Shown: positions 1 to 12,100 of the stretch, piece after piece | How positions within the stretch are numbered: the first letter of the stretch is position 1 | How the letters are laid out: every line of letters starts with the position of its first letter | Assembly: GCA_022496805.1 (NCBI GenBank) | Contig: CM040092.1 | Span: 813,555-877,554, forward strand | Direction of reading: 5' to 3' | Origin: Pohlia nutans | Taxonomy: Eukaryota > Streptophyta > Bryopsida > Bryales > Mniaceae | Length of the DNA: 64,000 bases | The notes under the pieces: generated by a model | Database searches by the model: none | Seen by the model: the letters and a program-made list of their open reading frames with translations, nothing else | Told to the model about the DNA's origin: nothing | Program-made: the position numbers and the translations under genes

Positions 1-176
1 CTCAAAAAAACTTTCAAGACCCTTCTAGGATCAAAAGGATTGTGTCTCAAAGCAACTGTGAGGACTTTCTAGTCCTAGAAAATAACTTTTGTGGAATGGT
101 TAGAAGTATCTTATAAATGTTAAAGTGGAATTGAGAATATTCAACCTCCACCCTCAAATGGTTATCATCATCCCTT

Positions 177-329
177 ACTAGTTGAAAGGGTGACCTTTAG
201 GCATCAAGAAATAGTGCTAGCATATGGTGCCCAAGGCCACTATTGGCACCAACCTAGAGCCAATAGTGACATTAGGCATTACACTATGACACTTTTCCTT
301 GGTGCCCAAATACCACCCTTTCTACTAGT
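177..329. mobile_element. Small inverted-repeat MITE, ACTAGT-AAAGGGTG family
   Basis: The left end reads ACTAGTTGAAAGGGTG and the right end, reversed, reads ACTAGTAGAAAGGGTG; similarity continues inward through a GGGCACCAAG-like motif. The element is about 150 bp with no coding capacity. Related ends recur near 1451-1681, 28980-29035, 47816-47862 and 52130-52750. The superfamily is unknown and the target duplication is not clear. Confidence 0.6.
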
Positions 330-1450
330 GCCAACATACACCAATCGTTTGACCAAAGGTTCTCCATTTACAAAGATTCAAGATTTTCACCTTAGCCACA
401 ACTTAAAGGTGCTAAAATTAATTTTCATCAAGAAACCTATAACATGTTGCAATATAGGTGGATTTTGGGGGTGGGACATTGATTTCCCTATCTCTTGAAA
501 GTTGAGCAAGCACTTTTGCAAACTAATTTTTGAAGGCGGAACATGCTAATGACCAATCATTTAGGGACGAGTAGAACAATCAATGCCTAAATGCATAAGA
601 CTTTTGGATATTAATAACTTAGGTGTACTATAAGATGTGGTTTATAAAAAAAAAATTGAGTTTCAATTTGAAATAACAACTATAACGTGTAGTAATTAGA
701 GGACATATTGGTACAATCAAGTTTGACAAAAAAAAAAGAGGAATTGAATATGTTTCAATAGAATATTCAAGTTTTGATATTGGAAATGCACCAAAATTAC
801 ATTATTATATTTTCAACATGAAATTCATTATGATTGCCTAGTATCACAATGTTTCTAAAGTAGTGAAGTTATTCACATAAGTACTATTATAGTTTGGTAG
901 AGGTGTCTTGAGATTCTTCTAAAAGTGGTTAATTGTTTGTTGATAGGTAATAATCTTATTATTTTAATTCAATGTTGTTTCTTATACACTTTTAGCATGT
1001 CATTCCTAAATTCATAAGATAAGGAGTTATTTTGTGTTTGTAATATAATCATAAAGATAAGATCTTCAAAAAATAATGTAAAAACATTTTGACAAGGAAA
1101 TCTATTCCAACCGTATGGATGTAATCCAAGTATCATCATCTACAATTTTCATTTGTATGTTAACTTCAAAAATTGAATTTGGTGTTTTTTTATAATATTC
1201 TTTTATAGCCACCTAATACAAAAATTGAAAGGTAAAGACACTTAAAACGTGTTTTAAAATATAAATTTACTATTCAATGAATTGAGACAAATTTCATAAA
1301 TTTAATTTTCTCTTGATGCCAAATCAAAAATCCAAAAAGAAAAAGAAAAAAGTTAGGACAAGTATTTTTATCCTTGGAAACATAGTGCAACCAAATATAA
1401 TTGTCGGGACATTGAGGGAATAAGTACTCCAAATTTTGGTTTACATTTCA
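330..1450. other. AT-rich non-coding stretch
   Basis: No gene, RNA or clear element end is visible. Short poly-A and poly-T runs occur. A 102-codon frame overlapping 190-498 covers the MITE above and is chance. Confidence 0.5.
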
Positions 1451-1681
1451 TTAGTAGAAAAACAATACTTGGGCTATAGGGGATAGTGTCAAAGTGTGGT
1501 GCCCAAAGCCCAAAATGACATTCAAGAACCCATTTACATAAAGTGCAATGATGGATTTGAAATGTAGCGCAATTAAAAACATACCACTAATTAATGCATA
1601 AAGCTAGTAATAATATGGGCTTTTGGTATCATGCTTTGACACTCTATTCCTTGGTGTCCAAAGACCACCCTTTCTATTAGT
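1451..1681. mobile_element. MITE, ACTAGT-AAAGGGTG family
   Basis: The left end TTAGTAGAAAAACAATACTT and the right end, reversed ACTAATAGAAAGGGTGGTCT, form an imperfect inverted repeat related to the element at 177-329. A GTGTC motif follows inside each end. It is non-coding. Confidence 0.5.
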
Positions 1682-3153
1682 GTTTGTTAATGGATGGCAA
1701 CTTGTTGTGGTCGAGATCCAAACACATTTTACAATCATTTTAATCATCAATAGAATGAAGAAAAATTTATCATATCGTAAAAAAACAGCTACATGCAATG
1801 TTGATGTGACCAAGATATATAGGTTTAGCAAGTGCCAAACAAAGCATCAAAGAATTAATGAGGATTTATGAAATGGATTTCTTTGTATACAGTGAAGTCA
1901 AACAAAATTTACATGACAATCATCTAAGTATTCAAAAAATACAAATTTTGTAACGTGAAAATGAAGTCACAGACATAAACGTTGGATTTTCTTCTTTTTT
2001 GAAAATAATATTGTATGGTCTCAAAATACAACTTTATGATTGGAGATGTATTTCATGTATTGGTATATAATATGGAATTTGGAGGACTATTTATGAATTG
2101 CGGATGTTGTGAGTGTCTAAATGAAAATTGGCCCTTTTTGCATAAGGTTTGTAATTATTTCTTGCAAATCTAAAATTATTAAATAGAACTCCAATTCATG
2201 ATGGATCGTGAACTACTTTCATTTTCAATGACCTAATGAGTGATGACCACATAATGGTTGCCTATAAACTAAAGGATTGACAAAAACCTTCTTGTCATTG
2301 TCAAAAAAAACTTTGTTGTGAGAAAATACCACATCACAAAATTTCCTCCCCGTTGATTTTTACATGTTTCATATCTATTTATGTTTTGTTGCTAAAAAAA
2401 TTGATATATTAAAGATATTCTTTTAGTTTTGTTTTTGATTACATCATATGTTTTTGTTTTGACCCCTTTGCAATGAAAGAATTTGACAATTCAATGTAGT
2501 TTTATTCTACTTCTCTAGTTGAATCCTTATCACTTCAAAATTTTAATCAATTTAGGAATTCAGCTACAAAATAAGAGATACAAAACACGTTTATTGATAA
2601 TGAATTCATCCATGTTTCAAAGCTATGTGAAAATACTAATAAAAATGAATTGAAATGAAATATATACTAAATTAATCACAACCTTAAAAATACAAGGGTA
2701 CATTCAATTGTGAACCTCTCCCAAGGTACCATAGGCTTATTCAATCTTTAATTTTATTGAAAATTTGAGATTTTAGGGGTGCAATTAAGTAAAGAAAATT
2801 GTCTAATTTCATTGAATTGTCAAATGCATTCATTGTAAATTGGTTAAAGTAAAATCATATGATAAAAATCATGGATGGGACTTAACAAATTATATTCTTA
2901 TCATTTAATGTTTTTTTAGTGTTGAAAAAAATGCTAAAATGATGCTAGAAATACTATTTTATTATTATTAAAACAATAAAATAGTACACATAACATTGAC
3001 AAAATAGTGTTGTTGTGTTTTGTCCTAACGTCCTAACGCAATGTTGATTCAACACAAATTTAACACAATTATATTATTATATTTTCACCAAAGGATATAT
3101 CAATTGTTTCATTATTGAATGATATAGAGAGAAGTTTGTAATGGGACATATTG
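1682..3153. other. AT-rich non-coding stretch
   Basis: I see no supported gene or complete element here. Confidence 0.5.
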
Positions 3154-3166
3154 TAACCAAATATAA

Positions 3167-3280
3167 GTTTTGTTCCAATGGCCCTCTGTTTGGTGGGCAC
3201 TGGGTCATTGACATTACAAACGGACACTTTATTCACGCCGGCCTCGATAGAGGGCCGGAGTTTCTATCTATCTATCTATA
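3167..3280 (+). mobile_element. LINE 3' end (5'-truncated copy), TCTA tail
   Basis: This is a 114 bp copy of the 3' end of the LINE at 4027-9957. The shared 3' UTR includes TGGTGGGCACTGG and TATTCACGCCGGCC and ends in (TCTA)n. It is bounded by a perfect 13 bp target duplication, TAACCAAATATAA, at 3154-3166 and 3281-3293. This proves a target-primed insertion and fixes the 3' boundary of the family. Confidence 0.85.
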
Positions 3281-3293
3281 TAACCAAATATAA

Positions 3294-4014
3294 AAAATGT
3301 CATGATCAAAGAAATAAATGTTATAGTGACATTGATTATTTTAGTAATGATATTTAGATCATAGCTGATTAGGGCCGGTTTAGACTAAAGTGGAGAAGTG
3401 CATTTGTCGGTCAAGAAGTTTTGCCCAAGATATGGTTATTTGAAGCAACTAGTGGGATGCTGGACAAGATGGAAAGACATTAAAATAATGCTTTAAAAAG
3501 TCTTGACGAGTTGTAGTGTGACCACCAATCAGAGAAGTCTTCTGGATGATGTACAAACAGAAGTCCACCAGCCAACTTCACCAAAAGAAGAAGTCCACTG
3601 ACAACCTCACTAATTTGAGAGTTTTGGCCGGCCATAGGCTTCATGCAATGTCCGTTTTCAATAAATAAAAATTGTCGTATTAGATTCCCCTTGAAATCTA
3701 GTATCATGGTAAAATCATGTCAATTCAAGTTGTTCTGAATGTTTGGGAATCATTTGACATTCAAAATCTGAACGTTTTTAGATTACAATGAACTTTGGTG
3801 GCATGTTTCTCCTTCATAGGGTGTCCGCTTCTAATAAAAGTGTCAGGAAAGTCGTGTATACTAGTTTAGTTTGTGTGGTTAAATTTTCCTCAATCCAAGA
3901 TGTTATGAATTTCTAAGAAGCATTTTAGTAGAAGGGGGTTTAGCCCATGATCACATTTTTGCAACTTTTTTGCTGCTTTTTGACATTTCAAAGCCATTTT
4001 TAAACACATGAAGT
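3294..4014. other. Non-coding; PIF/Harbinger-like fragment near its start
   Basis: AGGGCCGGTTTAGAC at about 3370 and the following 80 bases match, in reverse, the segment ending near 11343 (GGTCTAAACTGGCCCTTA). This looks like a shared element with a GGGCC-type terminus. The rest has no recognisable gene. Confidence 0.35.
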
Positions 4015-4261
4015 CATTTTAATGATCATTAAAATGGAAACTCCAGACACACATCACTACAACCAAAGTAATAGACCAATGCAAACAACTAACAAACTGC
4101 CTAGCAACAATCAAACAAAAAACTAACATCGTAGACACCGTCATAAGAGCCGGTATAGCCTACAGCTTCCATATAATACCCTACTCTCGCAACTATCAAA
4201 AAACTAGATAAAAAGATCAGTGGAATCCAAAAATTCATTTGCGGATTGCCAAAATGAGTCC

Positions 4262-4689
4262 TCTAAAGGGGATGATTTGTGAAAATTTTATGCCTCATTT
4301 CCTGTTGTAGTGATTCACCCGTAATTTTGAAGATTTTAGTGTAAAAGTGCTTTTAAAAAAGTCAACTCATAAAATTAAGCAACCTAAAAATCTCCAAAAA
4401 TCACTACACTTAGAGTATTATATTTCAACCAATCATAACAAATTTCATCTACAAATTGTCAATATTTTATTAGTAATCGAATTACAAAAGAATTTTGAAT
4501 TTTGAGTTTTAAATTTTATACAAAAATGTTGGTGATAGCAATTATAGATCTAACTGTATGGACAAAATTTAAAATTCATAATGTACAACTTTTATTCATG
4601 CATAAAATTCAAAATATCCCTCTTAGTTGAGTTTTATAATGCATCGTTGCAGAACTGCCAAATTTGGAGAGGGCTCTAGGCATTTAGGG
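4262..4689. mobile_element. Truncated TTAA element, family A
   Basis: Its right end is intact (CATTTAGGG followed by TTAA at 4690-4693). Its interior matches 7717-8284 and 10107-10680, but the left TIR is missing: homology starts at about 4262, directly abutting the LINE reading frame. Confidence 0.7.
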
Positions 4690-5541
4690 TTAACGATCCT
4701 GGAAGACTAGGAAAAATATTTAGAGGACTCGTACAACATATACTAGCCAAGCACAGTGGCGCCGAAGACAAACCAAGAATCAGATATCAAGACTGTTTCA
4801 TATCACCTACTACACGAACCACATACCTTCTAAAAATGGCTGGGAGAATCCACCTCAAAAGTACTGAAGAAGACTTCCAACTCCTAATGATATAACTTGA
4901 ACTAGAATGGAGGTCACAAGCCACAGTTCAATTACCCCACCTAAATCCCAAATTATCTCTTAAACTACTACACAAACTACTAATAAATAACATGTACAAA
5001 ATAAAACACATTATCGTAACAAACGACACAAACCTCATGACATCCGAAGACTTCAAACTCTACTACAAAACCCCAAATAAACTAGAAAAAGTGCATTAAA
5101 CATACAGAATAACTCCTCTGCTACCCAAGCTATACACAAGATTGCACAACTCGATGCCACCAGACATCCACATGCTCGAACACTCAAAGCAAGATGCATA
5201 AGAACCAATCGTGAAATAACCCCGATAAAACCGGCAAAACCATTATACCTAACATTACCACAACAACCAATCCCACCCCAAACATAAAAAACAATCAGAC
5301 TAGATTTTCCATACACATAATACTCGACTATAAATGTAATACCACAAAAGATAAATACAGAATTACAAAAATCCACAACACATACCTATGCCAATAGCAA
5401 CTACCAAACAATCTAACATATAACAAATGGATGCTACAACGCGAACTCTTCCCATTGAACAATCCACCAATAATTGAACACAACATCAAACTACTAACCG
5501 AATACTACACCCTGAACTAACATAGACATTATAGAAATATC

Positions 5542-6234
5542 GTGCACAAACACTTCATCCTTGAGCAAACCAGAGACACAAGATTCATACCATCACCCAC
5601 CATCATACCACTCACCCAAATCTCAATCAAAGAGTGTAACCCCAAAAAAGACATAATCACTAACAAAGACACTATTCACATACAACTCGAAATAGCCCAG
5701 ATTTATGAAAACACCGGCCAACACCTCATCACCCTCCCAACTACCAGACTACAATGGCTATGGCAACAATACAATAACGCCTTATATAGCACACATGGTC
5801 TAGAACCACCCACACAACCATTTGAAACTAAGATAGTATGGCTATATCAAACATATAAATATAAAATTCCTAACAAAGACCCACTAAAAGCATCTCAACA
5901 AACTCTACCAACCAACATTTAAGATTCCCTCACAACAAAATTAAACATCTCCCACTCATACTTTTCCTCACCAGTAACATGCTCCACACAAATATCACGA
6001 TTTTATTCCTTGTTTGCAAGAGATAAAATATTTGGATCACTTGGTACAACATTCCAATACAAATGGACTGCAATTGGCTACGCCTACCCACACATTGAAA
6101 AAATGGCTCAACAAGCAATACATTGGGCTCGCTTAGCAACCAAAAATAATCCAAACAGCATCACCATACTAGTTATCCCAGACATTAATTGGTACCAAAA
6201 TTTCTCCCCACATAACGGACCTTTTCCAAGATAG
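5542..6234 (+). pseudogene. LINE ORF2 linker fragments
   Basis: Two open stretches, 5542-5922 and 6010-6234 in different frames, are parts of the LINE polyprotein between the reverse transcriptase and RNase H. The second contains the segment FGSLGTTFQYKW. They are separated by a frameshift and stops. They are not independent genes. Confidence 0.6.
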
Positions 6235-6569
6235 ACATATTACCGCACACTTTGCCGCTGATACAATCACATATGAAGAACCAACAATCTCCCCAAAACT
6301 AAACAAGCTACGGATAGAGCCACTTGCCATACACATTTACTACATTCATCACCAACATAACACCGTCGGAACACCAAACCAAATAGACAAAGTCAAAACA
6401 ATAGTTGAAAACTTGCAAATAATAAATACCACATACAAGTTGTTCCACCCATTCCACCCAACACACCAGTCAATACAAAAAAAACATGGAACAAACTTAT
6501 GTATCTTCCATACACCAACCTAACATCCACACACACCCCACCATTACCACACTACACAATAACCACCAC

Positions 6570-7454
6570 ACTAAAATTCCCACCACAATATAGCTACTAC
6601 ACTAATAGCTCTTTTGTACCGTCATGACGTTTTTCCACTTTCCTTGGGAGAATTCCTATTTTAGAGTGCGATGTGGAGGACAAGGGTTCAAAGATTACAT
6701 CGACGTGACTTTGTCTTACTGGTAAAACAGTTTAGTAAGAACGTTCATTTCTACCAAACTACTTAGCAATTAGACCTAAATATTGTTTACTGTTACAATC
6801 CAAGGGCTATTATGAAAAAGTAATGAACGGTGGTGATGGAGATTCTCGATAGATAAGTAGCGCTGTGACTTAGAAGTTAGGTGAGGGGGGGGGGTGTAGA
6901 TTAGTGAAGGGAGGTTTTGAGATCGCTGAAGTAGGATTAGTAGTTTTATTCTGTAGTAGATAAGGCAGGGTGATTTTGAAGTAGAAGTTTATATAATAAA
7001 GACAAATTTCAAACTGTTGATTTGACTCAGCTTGGAAGATATTATTTCAATACATCACTTCAGGAATTTGAAACACAAGTTAAGAGAGTCTGTCTATTTC
7101 TTCTATTAATCTCTCAGAGAGGTCACTTCCAAATATTACGTAACAACGTGCAAACAAAGATAGGGTCCAAATAAATCTTTGAATGTAAATTTTATAAATA
7201 ATTTACATTAATATAGGATGCTCAAAATTGATTACAAGAATAAATATGAGAATACCGTCATAATGTTACTAATTATAGTAATGATTATTTTTAAATTTTA
7301 GGGTGCTATTATATATCCTTTGTTCACACGTGATACTCAAAAGATACAAAGAGTGACCTCCCCGAGATTAATCTTTAGTCTATTATTACTGAGAGTCTTC
7401 ATTTACTAAAATTCCCACCACAATATAGCTACTACACTAATGGCTCCTTTATAC
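6570..7454. repeat. 50 bp direct repeats flanking a 785 bp insert in the LINE
   Basis: Positions 6570-6619 and 7405-7454 are direct repeats with about 47 of 50 bases identical, starting ACTAAAATTCCCACC. Both correspond to the start of the LINE RNase H domain; only the second copy continues into it. The insert at 6620-7404 has no recognised domain. It contains GGTTCAAAGATTAC near 6690, which faintly resembles a tRNA B box. The duplication could be an unusually long target site duplication or a repair/template-switch product. Confidence 0.65.
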
Positions 7455-7716
7455 GATCAAAACTAGCAGATGATTGCCACTGGAAAAAAGAAAAAGCTGA
7501 CTATGAAATATACAACTCAATAAAAACAGAAGTACATCTATCAAAAAGACTACTCGGTCTACAAACCAACTTCAGAGCCGAATTAATGGCCATACCTAAA
7601 ACACCGAGACTCGTTACCACTAAATACCACCACAAACCCGCACACATATTCACATATTTCCTCAACTGCTTATATGTACTCAACACCCAACTAAAACACC
7701 CAACCATCCACATTAA

Positions 7717-8284
7717 CCCCTAACCACCCAACCATGCATATTTTGCATGATGTACGGATTTGAAGTCCGTTTTCTCATTCATCATGCACTTTTTGCAGCG
7801 TGGATTTTTTATTGAAACTTTTATGGGAAGTTAGCTTTGTGCATGTGTGATTCAATTAGAAAGGGAATGATTTGTGAAATTTTTATGCCTTGTTTCATGT
7901 TGTAGTGTTCCACCCAAAATTTCGAAGATTTTAGTCTAAAAGTGCTCTTGAAAAAGTCAACTACTAAAATTAAGCAACCAAAAAATCTCCAAAAATCACT
8001 ACACTTAGAGTATTACATTTCAACCCATCCCAACAAATTTCATTATTAGATTGTCAATATCTTATTCGTAATCATATTACAAAAGAGTGTTAAATTTTAA
8101 GTTTGAAATTGAATACACAAATATTGGTGATAGCAATCGCAAATCTAACTGTATGGATAGAATCTAAAATGCATAGTGTATAACTTTTATTCATTCATCA
8201 ACTTGAAAATATCCCTCTTAGTTGCATTTTATAATGCATCTTTGGAAAACTGCCAAATCTGAAAACGGTGAGAATGTTTAGGGG
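7717..8284. mobile_element. TTAA element, family A
   Basis: TTAA (7713-7716) is followed by CCCCTAACCACCC. The right end is GAATGTTTAGGGG, followed by TCAA, a one-base variant of TTAA. The 568 bp element interrupts the LINE RNase H reading frame, and LINE similarity resumes immediately after it. It is non-coding and homologous along its length to 10107-10680, 18465-19023 and 29098-29665. Confidence 0.85.
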
Positions 8285-8958
8285 TCAACCACGCAGACAA
8301 AACTATACTAACATCCATGGTAACAATGCTACAAAACTGCACACAGTCCACACAATATACAAAGTCAAAGCAGACGCCCACATCTCAGGAAACTAACAAG
8401 TTGACAAACTTGCAAAAGATGGCACCAAAAAGAATACTGATTTGTTGCCAAACCCTATGAATTTGCACATACTACGCCATACTACTTACAAAAAGACACA
8501 TGGCCTAGACCAAGAAAAACATCCTAACAAAGGTCTTGCCTCAGATGCCTCGAAACACATATCACCAAGTACAACCGTGACAACAACCTAGAAATAACGG
8601 CAACACAATTTTCCAATATTAGCAAATGGGTAATGAGCCATGTTATAGACAACGAACTATCCAATGAATTTTGTTCTGACCCCATAATAACAGATTCTCA
8701 AAAACCTAGTCTCCTAAAATTCCATCATGGCTAATATATGAGAAATGCTCAAAAACAACTATTTTTTGACATAGAAAGATATCTGTCCATCACATGTCCT
8801 ATATGCAACTTTTTTGAAGCCGATACATGGTTCCATGTACTCCTCAAATGCAATCAACACTATATACATGCACTTAGAGTCAAAAGACATAACAAAGCAG
8901 TACATGAGAATTAAGAAAACTAATTCTATCAACACAAAAACCAAGATGCTTCATTCTC

Positions 8959-9374
8959 ATGAATGTAGGCACATTTAACAACAACCTCCAAGAAAACACA
9001 GTATCCTCATGGCTCCTACCTTGCACATGTGGACGACAAAGATGCCACTACAACGCTAGATTCAAACCTAATATATTATGCGTAAAGGGACTCCCATACC
9101 AAAGCAACCAACCACCAAACCACACAACAACCTCACAATACAATTCTTGGAATTCACATACACCAATGACAAATTCTCCCAAGAAACCATAGACAATAAA
9201 GTTCATAAATATCAACCATTAATCAACAGCATCTTTAATCAAGGCTGGAAAATAGATCCACTTGTAGTCGTCACAGCCAGAGATAGAGGGACAACACATG
9301 CCCCCTCAATGAAACTCCTCGAATTTTTTTTTAACTATTTAAAACCTTTATTAAACACACATTCAAAGCAATAA
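8959..9374 (+). pseudogene. LINE ORF2 C-terminal fragment
   Basis: Overlapping frames at 8959-9192 and 9078-9374 encode a Cys-rich stretch (LPCTCGRQRCHYNARF) and then TIQFLEFTYTNDKFSQETID. The second part is closely matched by the minus-strand copy at 53807-54238. A frameshift lies near 9130. It is part of the dead LINE. Confidence 0.7.
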
Positions 9375-10106
9375 ACACCATTGCTATCCAATATGTTGGG
9401 TCAATTCTTCTCTATAAAAGACACATAGAAATAACCAACCACTACCAATAGAATAACTATATTTAAAAAGGGAGAAGGAGCGGGAGAAAAGGGGGAGTAG
9501 TGGTGAAACCACTTTTTTGCTGCTTCTCTTTGTTAGCTTGGTATAAACACTTGTCTCAAGAATGTCGGACGGGGCCGGTTGGTTGGCTACAACTTTCTTG
9601 CATATGATAACTCAATAGCAGCACCAAGTTATGTATATCACATCACTACTCAAACGGACCCAACGGGAATCAAACCCGGACCACATAATTGCATCATATA
9701 GTTCCTCACTAACCAACTACAGAATTCATGACTTGGCAACTATACACTATATCAAAATCCCAGTTATACTTGACAACTACTCCAACACTAGTTTATGGGT
9801 ACTTTTACTGGTTAATGGTCACTGAAGTGTCTATTCTCGACAGAGGATAGTAGTTTTGTTCTAGTGACCCTTTGTCTGGTGGGCACTGGATCAATATACG
9901 AACAGACACTCTATTCACGCCGGCCTTGAAAAATGACCGGAGTTTCTATCTATCTATCATTTTAATGATGTTTTCTTTAATTTACCAATGTGTTTATATG
10001 ATGATTTTGAATCGCTTTGTAGTTTAAATGTTTTTCATTTCAGTAGGTTTCAAAATAGAATTTCAACTCTAATGTGTTGTTAGGAAATTTCTCCATCCAT
10101 TTTTAA

Positions 10107-10680
10107 CCCCTAAACGTCCAACCGTCCAGAAAGTGGACGATGTACAACATCAAACACAATATTCTCATCCGTCATTGACTTATTGCAATGTGGATTTTTA
10201 CTATATATTTTATGGGAAGTTAACTTCATACATGTGTGATCCAATTAGAAAGGGACGATTTGTGAAAATTTTATGCTTCATTTCATGTTGTAGACTTGTA
10301 GTAATTCATCCAAAATTTCAAAGATTTTAGTGTAAAAGTGATCTTGAAAAAGTCAACTCATAAAATTAAGCAACCAAAAAATCTCCAAAAATCACTACAT
10401 TAAAATATTACATTTCAACCAATCACAACAAATTTCATGTACAAATTGTCAATATCTTATTCATAATCAAATTACAAAAGAATTCTGAATTTTAAGTTTC
10501 AAATTGTAAACAAAAATATTGGTGATAGCAATTGCAAATCTAATCGTATGGATAAAATCAAAACTTCATAATGTACAACTTTTATTTATACATCAAGCTC
10601 AAAATATCCCTATGGATTGCATTTTATAATGCGTCTTTGCAAAACTTCCGAATTTGGAGTGGGGTGAGGATGTTTACGGG
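10107..10680. mobile_element. TTAA element, family A, complete
   Basis: TTAA lies on both sides (10103-10106, 10681-10684). The ends are CCCCTAAACGTCC on the left and, reversed, CCCGTAAACATCC on the right. The 574 bp element is non-coding. It gives the clearest view of this family's boundaries. Confidence 0.88.
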
Positions 10681-10684
10681 TTAA

Positions 10685-10868
10685 CATCAAAACATTAAAA
10701 TCTTGCAATCTATGTAGCCAAATGACTCCAAATTGAATTCATATCATTTACAACACGTACACTACAAGATTTTATAGTTAAGATTTTTATACCTCACTTA
10801 AACTTAGACCTGTAACACTTCAAAAGCAATGATGTTCTTAAACCAAAAAAACTAGGGATGCTTAGGGG
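10685..10868. mobile_element. Fragment of the 42019-42819 TTAA family
   Basis: The right end GGGATGCTTAGGGG, then TCAA, and about 170 bp of interior match positions 42019-42240 in reverse. It lies directly against the family A element, so it is probably a remnant of an element into which 10107-10680 inserted. Confidence 0.6.
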
Positions 10869-10872
10869 TCAA

Positions 10873-12030
10873 AACCAAAAAGATTCTCTTCATTTCAAAT
10901 GTTATAATCTCTCAATTTTTGCAGTCAAAAATTCTACAAAAAGTTGCACACATTCAAGTGTAGAATAAATCTCTAAGGTTGGAAATGCAATGAATAAATA
11001 AATAAATAAATTGCACCTTTGCTCCTTGTACTAGAAATGGCAGATTTGGAGTATTCACGAAAATAATATTTTAATCAAGTTGAAGTTCTTCGGATGCCAA
11101 GTTTCTTGTCCGAGGCTTTGAGGTTGCCTAAGAAACTTGACCTCCAGAGAACTCTCCGTGCAAAAAGTGTTGTCATGTTAGCGGCCAGGTCATTTTCTCA
11201 TCCATGCTTGAAGTTCTCCACCAGACAAGTCTTGGTTGTGGTGTAAACCCCAACTGTTGAAGAATGAAACTTTTTCCAATCATATTGCTCCATTCCCTAA
11301 AATTCTTGACCGGAAGACTTTACCATGGTCTAAACTGGCCCTTACATCAATCAAAAACTTCCACTTGTACAGTACAAAAAATTTATGACTTTCCTATGTG
11401 ATTGTTCAAAAAAATTGTTTACATCCCAAGTTCACAATGCCTATTCTTTGAGATGTGTAACCATGTCTTAAGTGTTAACACTTGTAGAGGACTGTGTGTA
11501 GTAGGGTCTAATAAACTAAACTTACTAATTTATGATGTGACCGTTCAAAGAATTGTGTTTATGTTCCTTCACAATACTTGTTTTTTGTGATGCACAACTA
11601 ACATTGTTCCCTTATGCAATTTCAATTAATCAAGTCAAATTTCACTTACAGAAAAAAAAACCTCCATTTACAATGATTTTTCTTTTTCTTTTTCATCGTT
11701 TTACAAGATAATTAATTGAATATATTGGCGATAATTTTTTAAAATTGAATTGGGTGAACATGTAGGAAATATAAGAACTTACATCTCTTCATGCAAAGTT
11801 GATATCCCAATAGTCCAAAAAGTTGCAAATTTACAGTATAAAATTTGGTGTCACCTACTTAAAACTTTGTTAAATTGTACTTCTAATTTCTAATTGAATC
11901 TTGGAAAATTGATTGCACCATCATGTTCAATGGCATGAAATTACTTTGGAGTGAACACCATAGTATCTAGTTGTAATCATATCCCTCAAACGTAACATTC
12001 AGCAGCCTCTGTGACTGTTGCCTTCTCCCA
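10873..12030. repeat. Non-coding; dispersed repeat shared with 48,090-49,800
   Basis: There is no gene. Segments here recur elsewhere: TAGGGTCTAATAAA near 11500 and 48115, the GCACCATCATGTTCAA region near 11920 against 48230 (inverted), and the ATGTAGGAAATAT region near 11765 against 49730 (inverted). This indicates a shared, rearranged repeat. Confidence 0.5.
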
Positions 12031-12037
12031 ACAGAAT

Positions 12038-12098
12038 GATGTGGAATATCCCACATCATTTCATCCTCCCAATGAAATGATGTGGGATATTCCACATC
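12038..12098. repeat. Perfect 27 bp inverted repeat, 7-base loop
   Basis: The left arm 12038-12064 begins GATGTGGAATATCCCACATC. The right arm 12072-12098 is its exact reverse complement. The loop is CCTCCCA. It could be a small foldback element or a hairpin RNA; I see no promoter. Confidence 0.85.
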
Positions 12099-12100
12099 AC

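Larger units (their letters stand above)
4027..9957 (+). mobile_element. Non-LTR retrotransposon (LINE), 5'-truncated, decayed, with nested insertions
   Basis: A 12 bp target duplication, CATTTTAATGAT, lies at 4015-4026 and 9958-9969, and the 3' end is a (TCTA)n tail. Reading in order: the end of a reverse-transcriptase region (4030-4260, frame with stops), a linker region (4700-6620), an RNase H domain (about 7420-8450) and a C-terminal region with a Cys/His-rich stretch (8950-9375), then a 3' UTR of about 580 bp. The RNase H signature reads YYTNGS and IFTYF where Asp is expected, so two catalytic Asp are lost, while RAEL keeps the Glu. Many stops and frameshifts show it is dead. Later insertions split it: a truncated TTAA element (4262-4689), a 785 bp unit with 50 bp flanking repeats (6620-7404) and a full TTAA element (7717-8284). 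Removing them restores collinearity with the copy at 53267-54819. Confidence 0.85.

Noticed and set aside
10107..10119. CCCTAAA in element ends as telomeric repeats
   Set aside because: The heptamer occurs once per end, inside a conserved TIR next to TTAA, and never in tandem.
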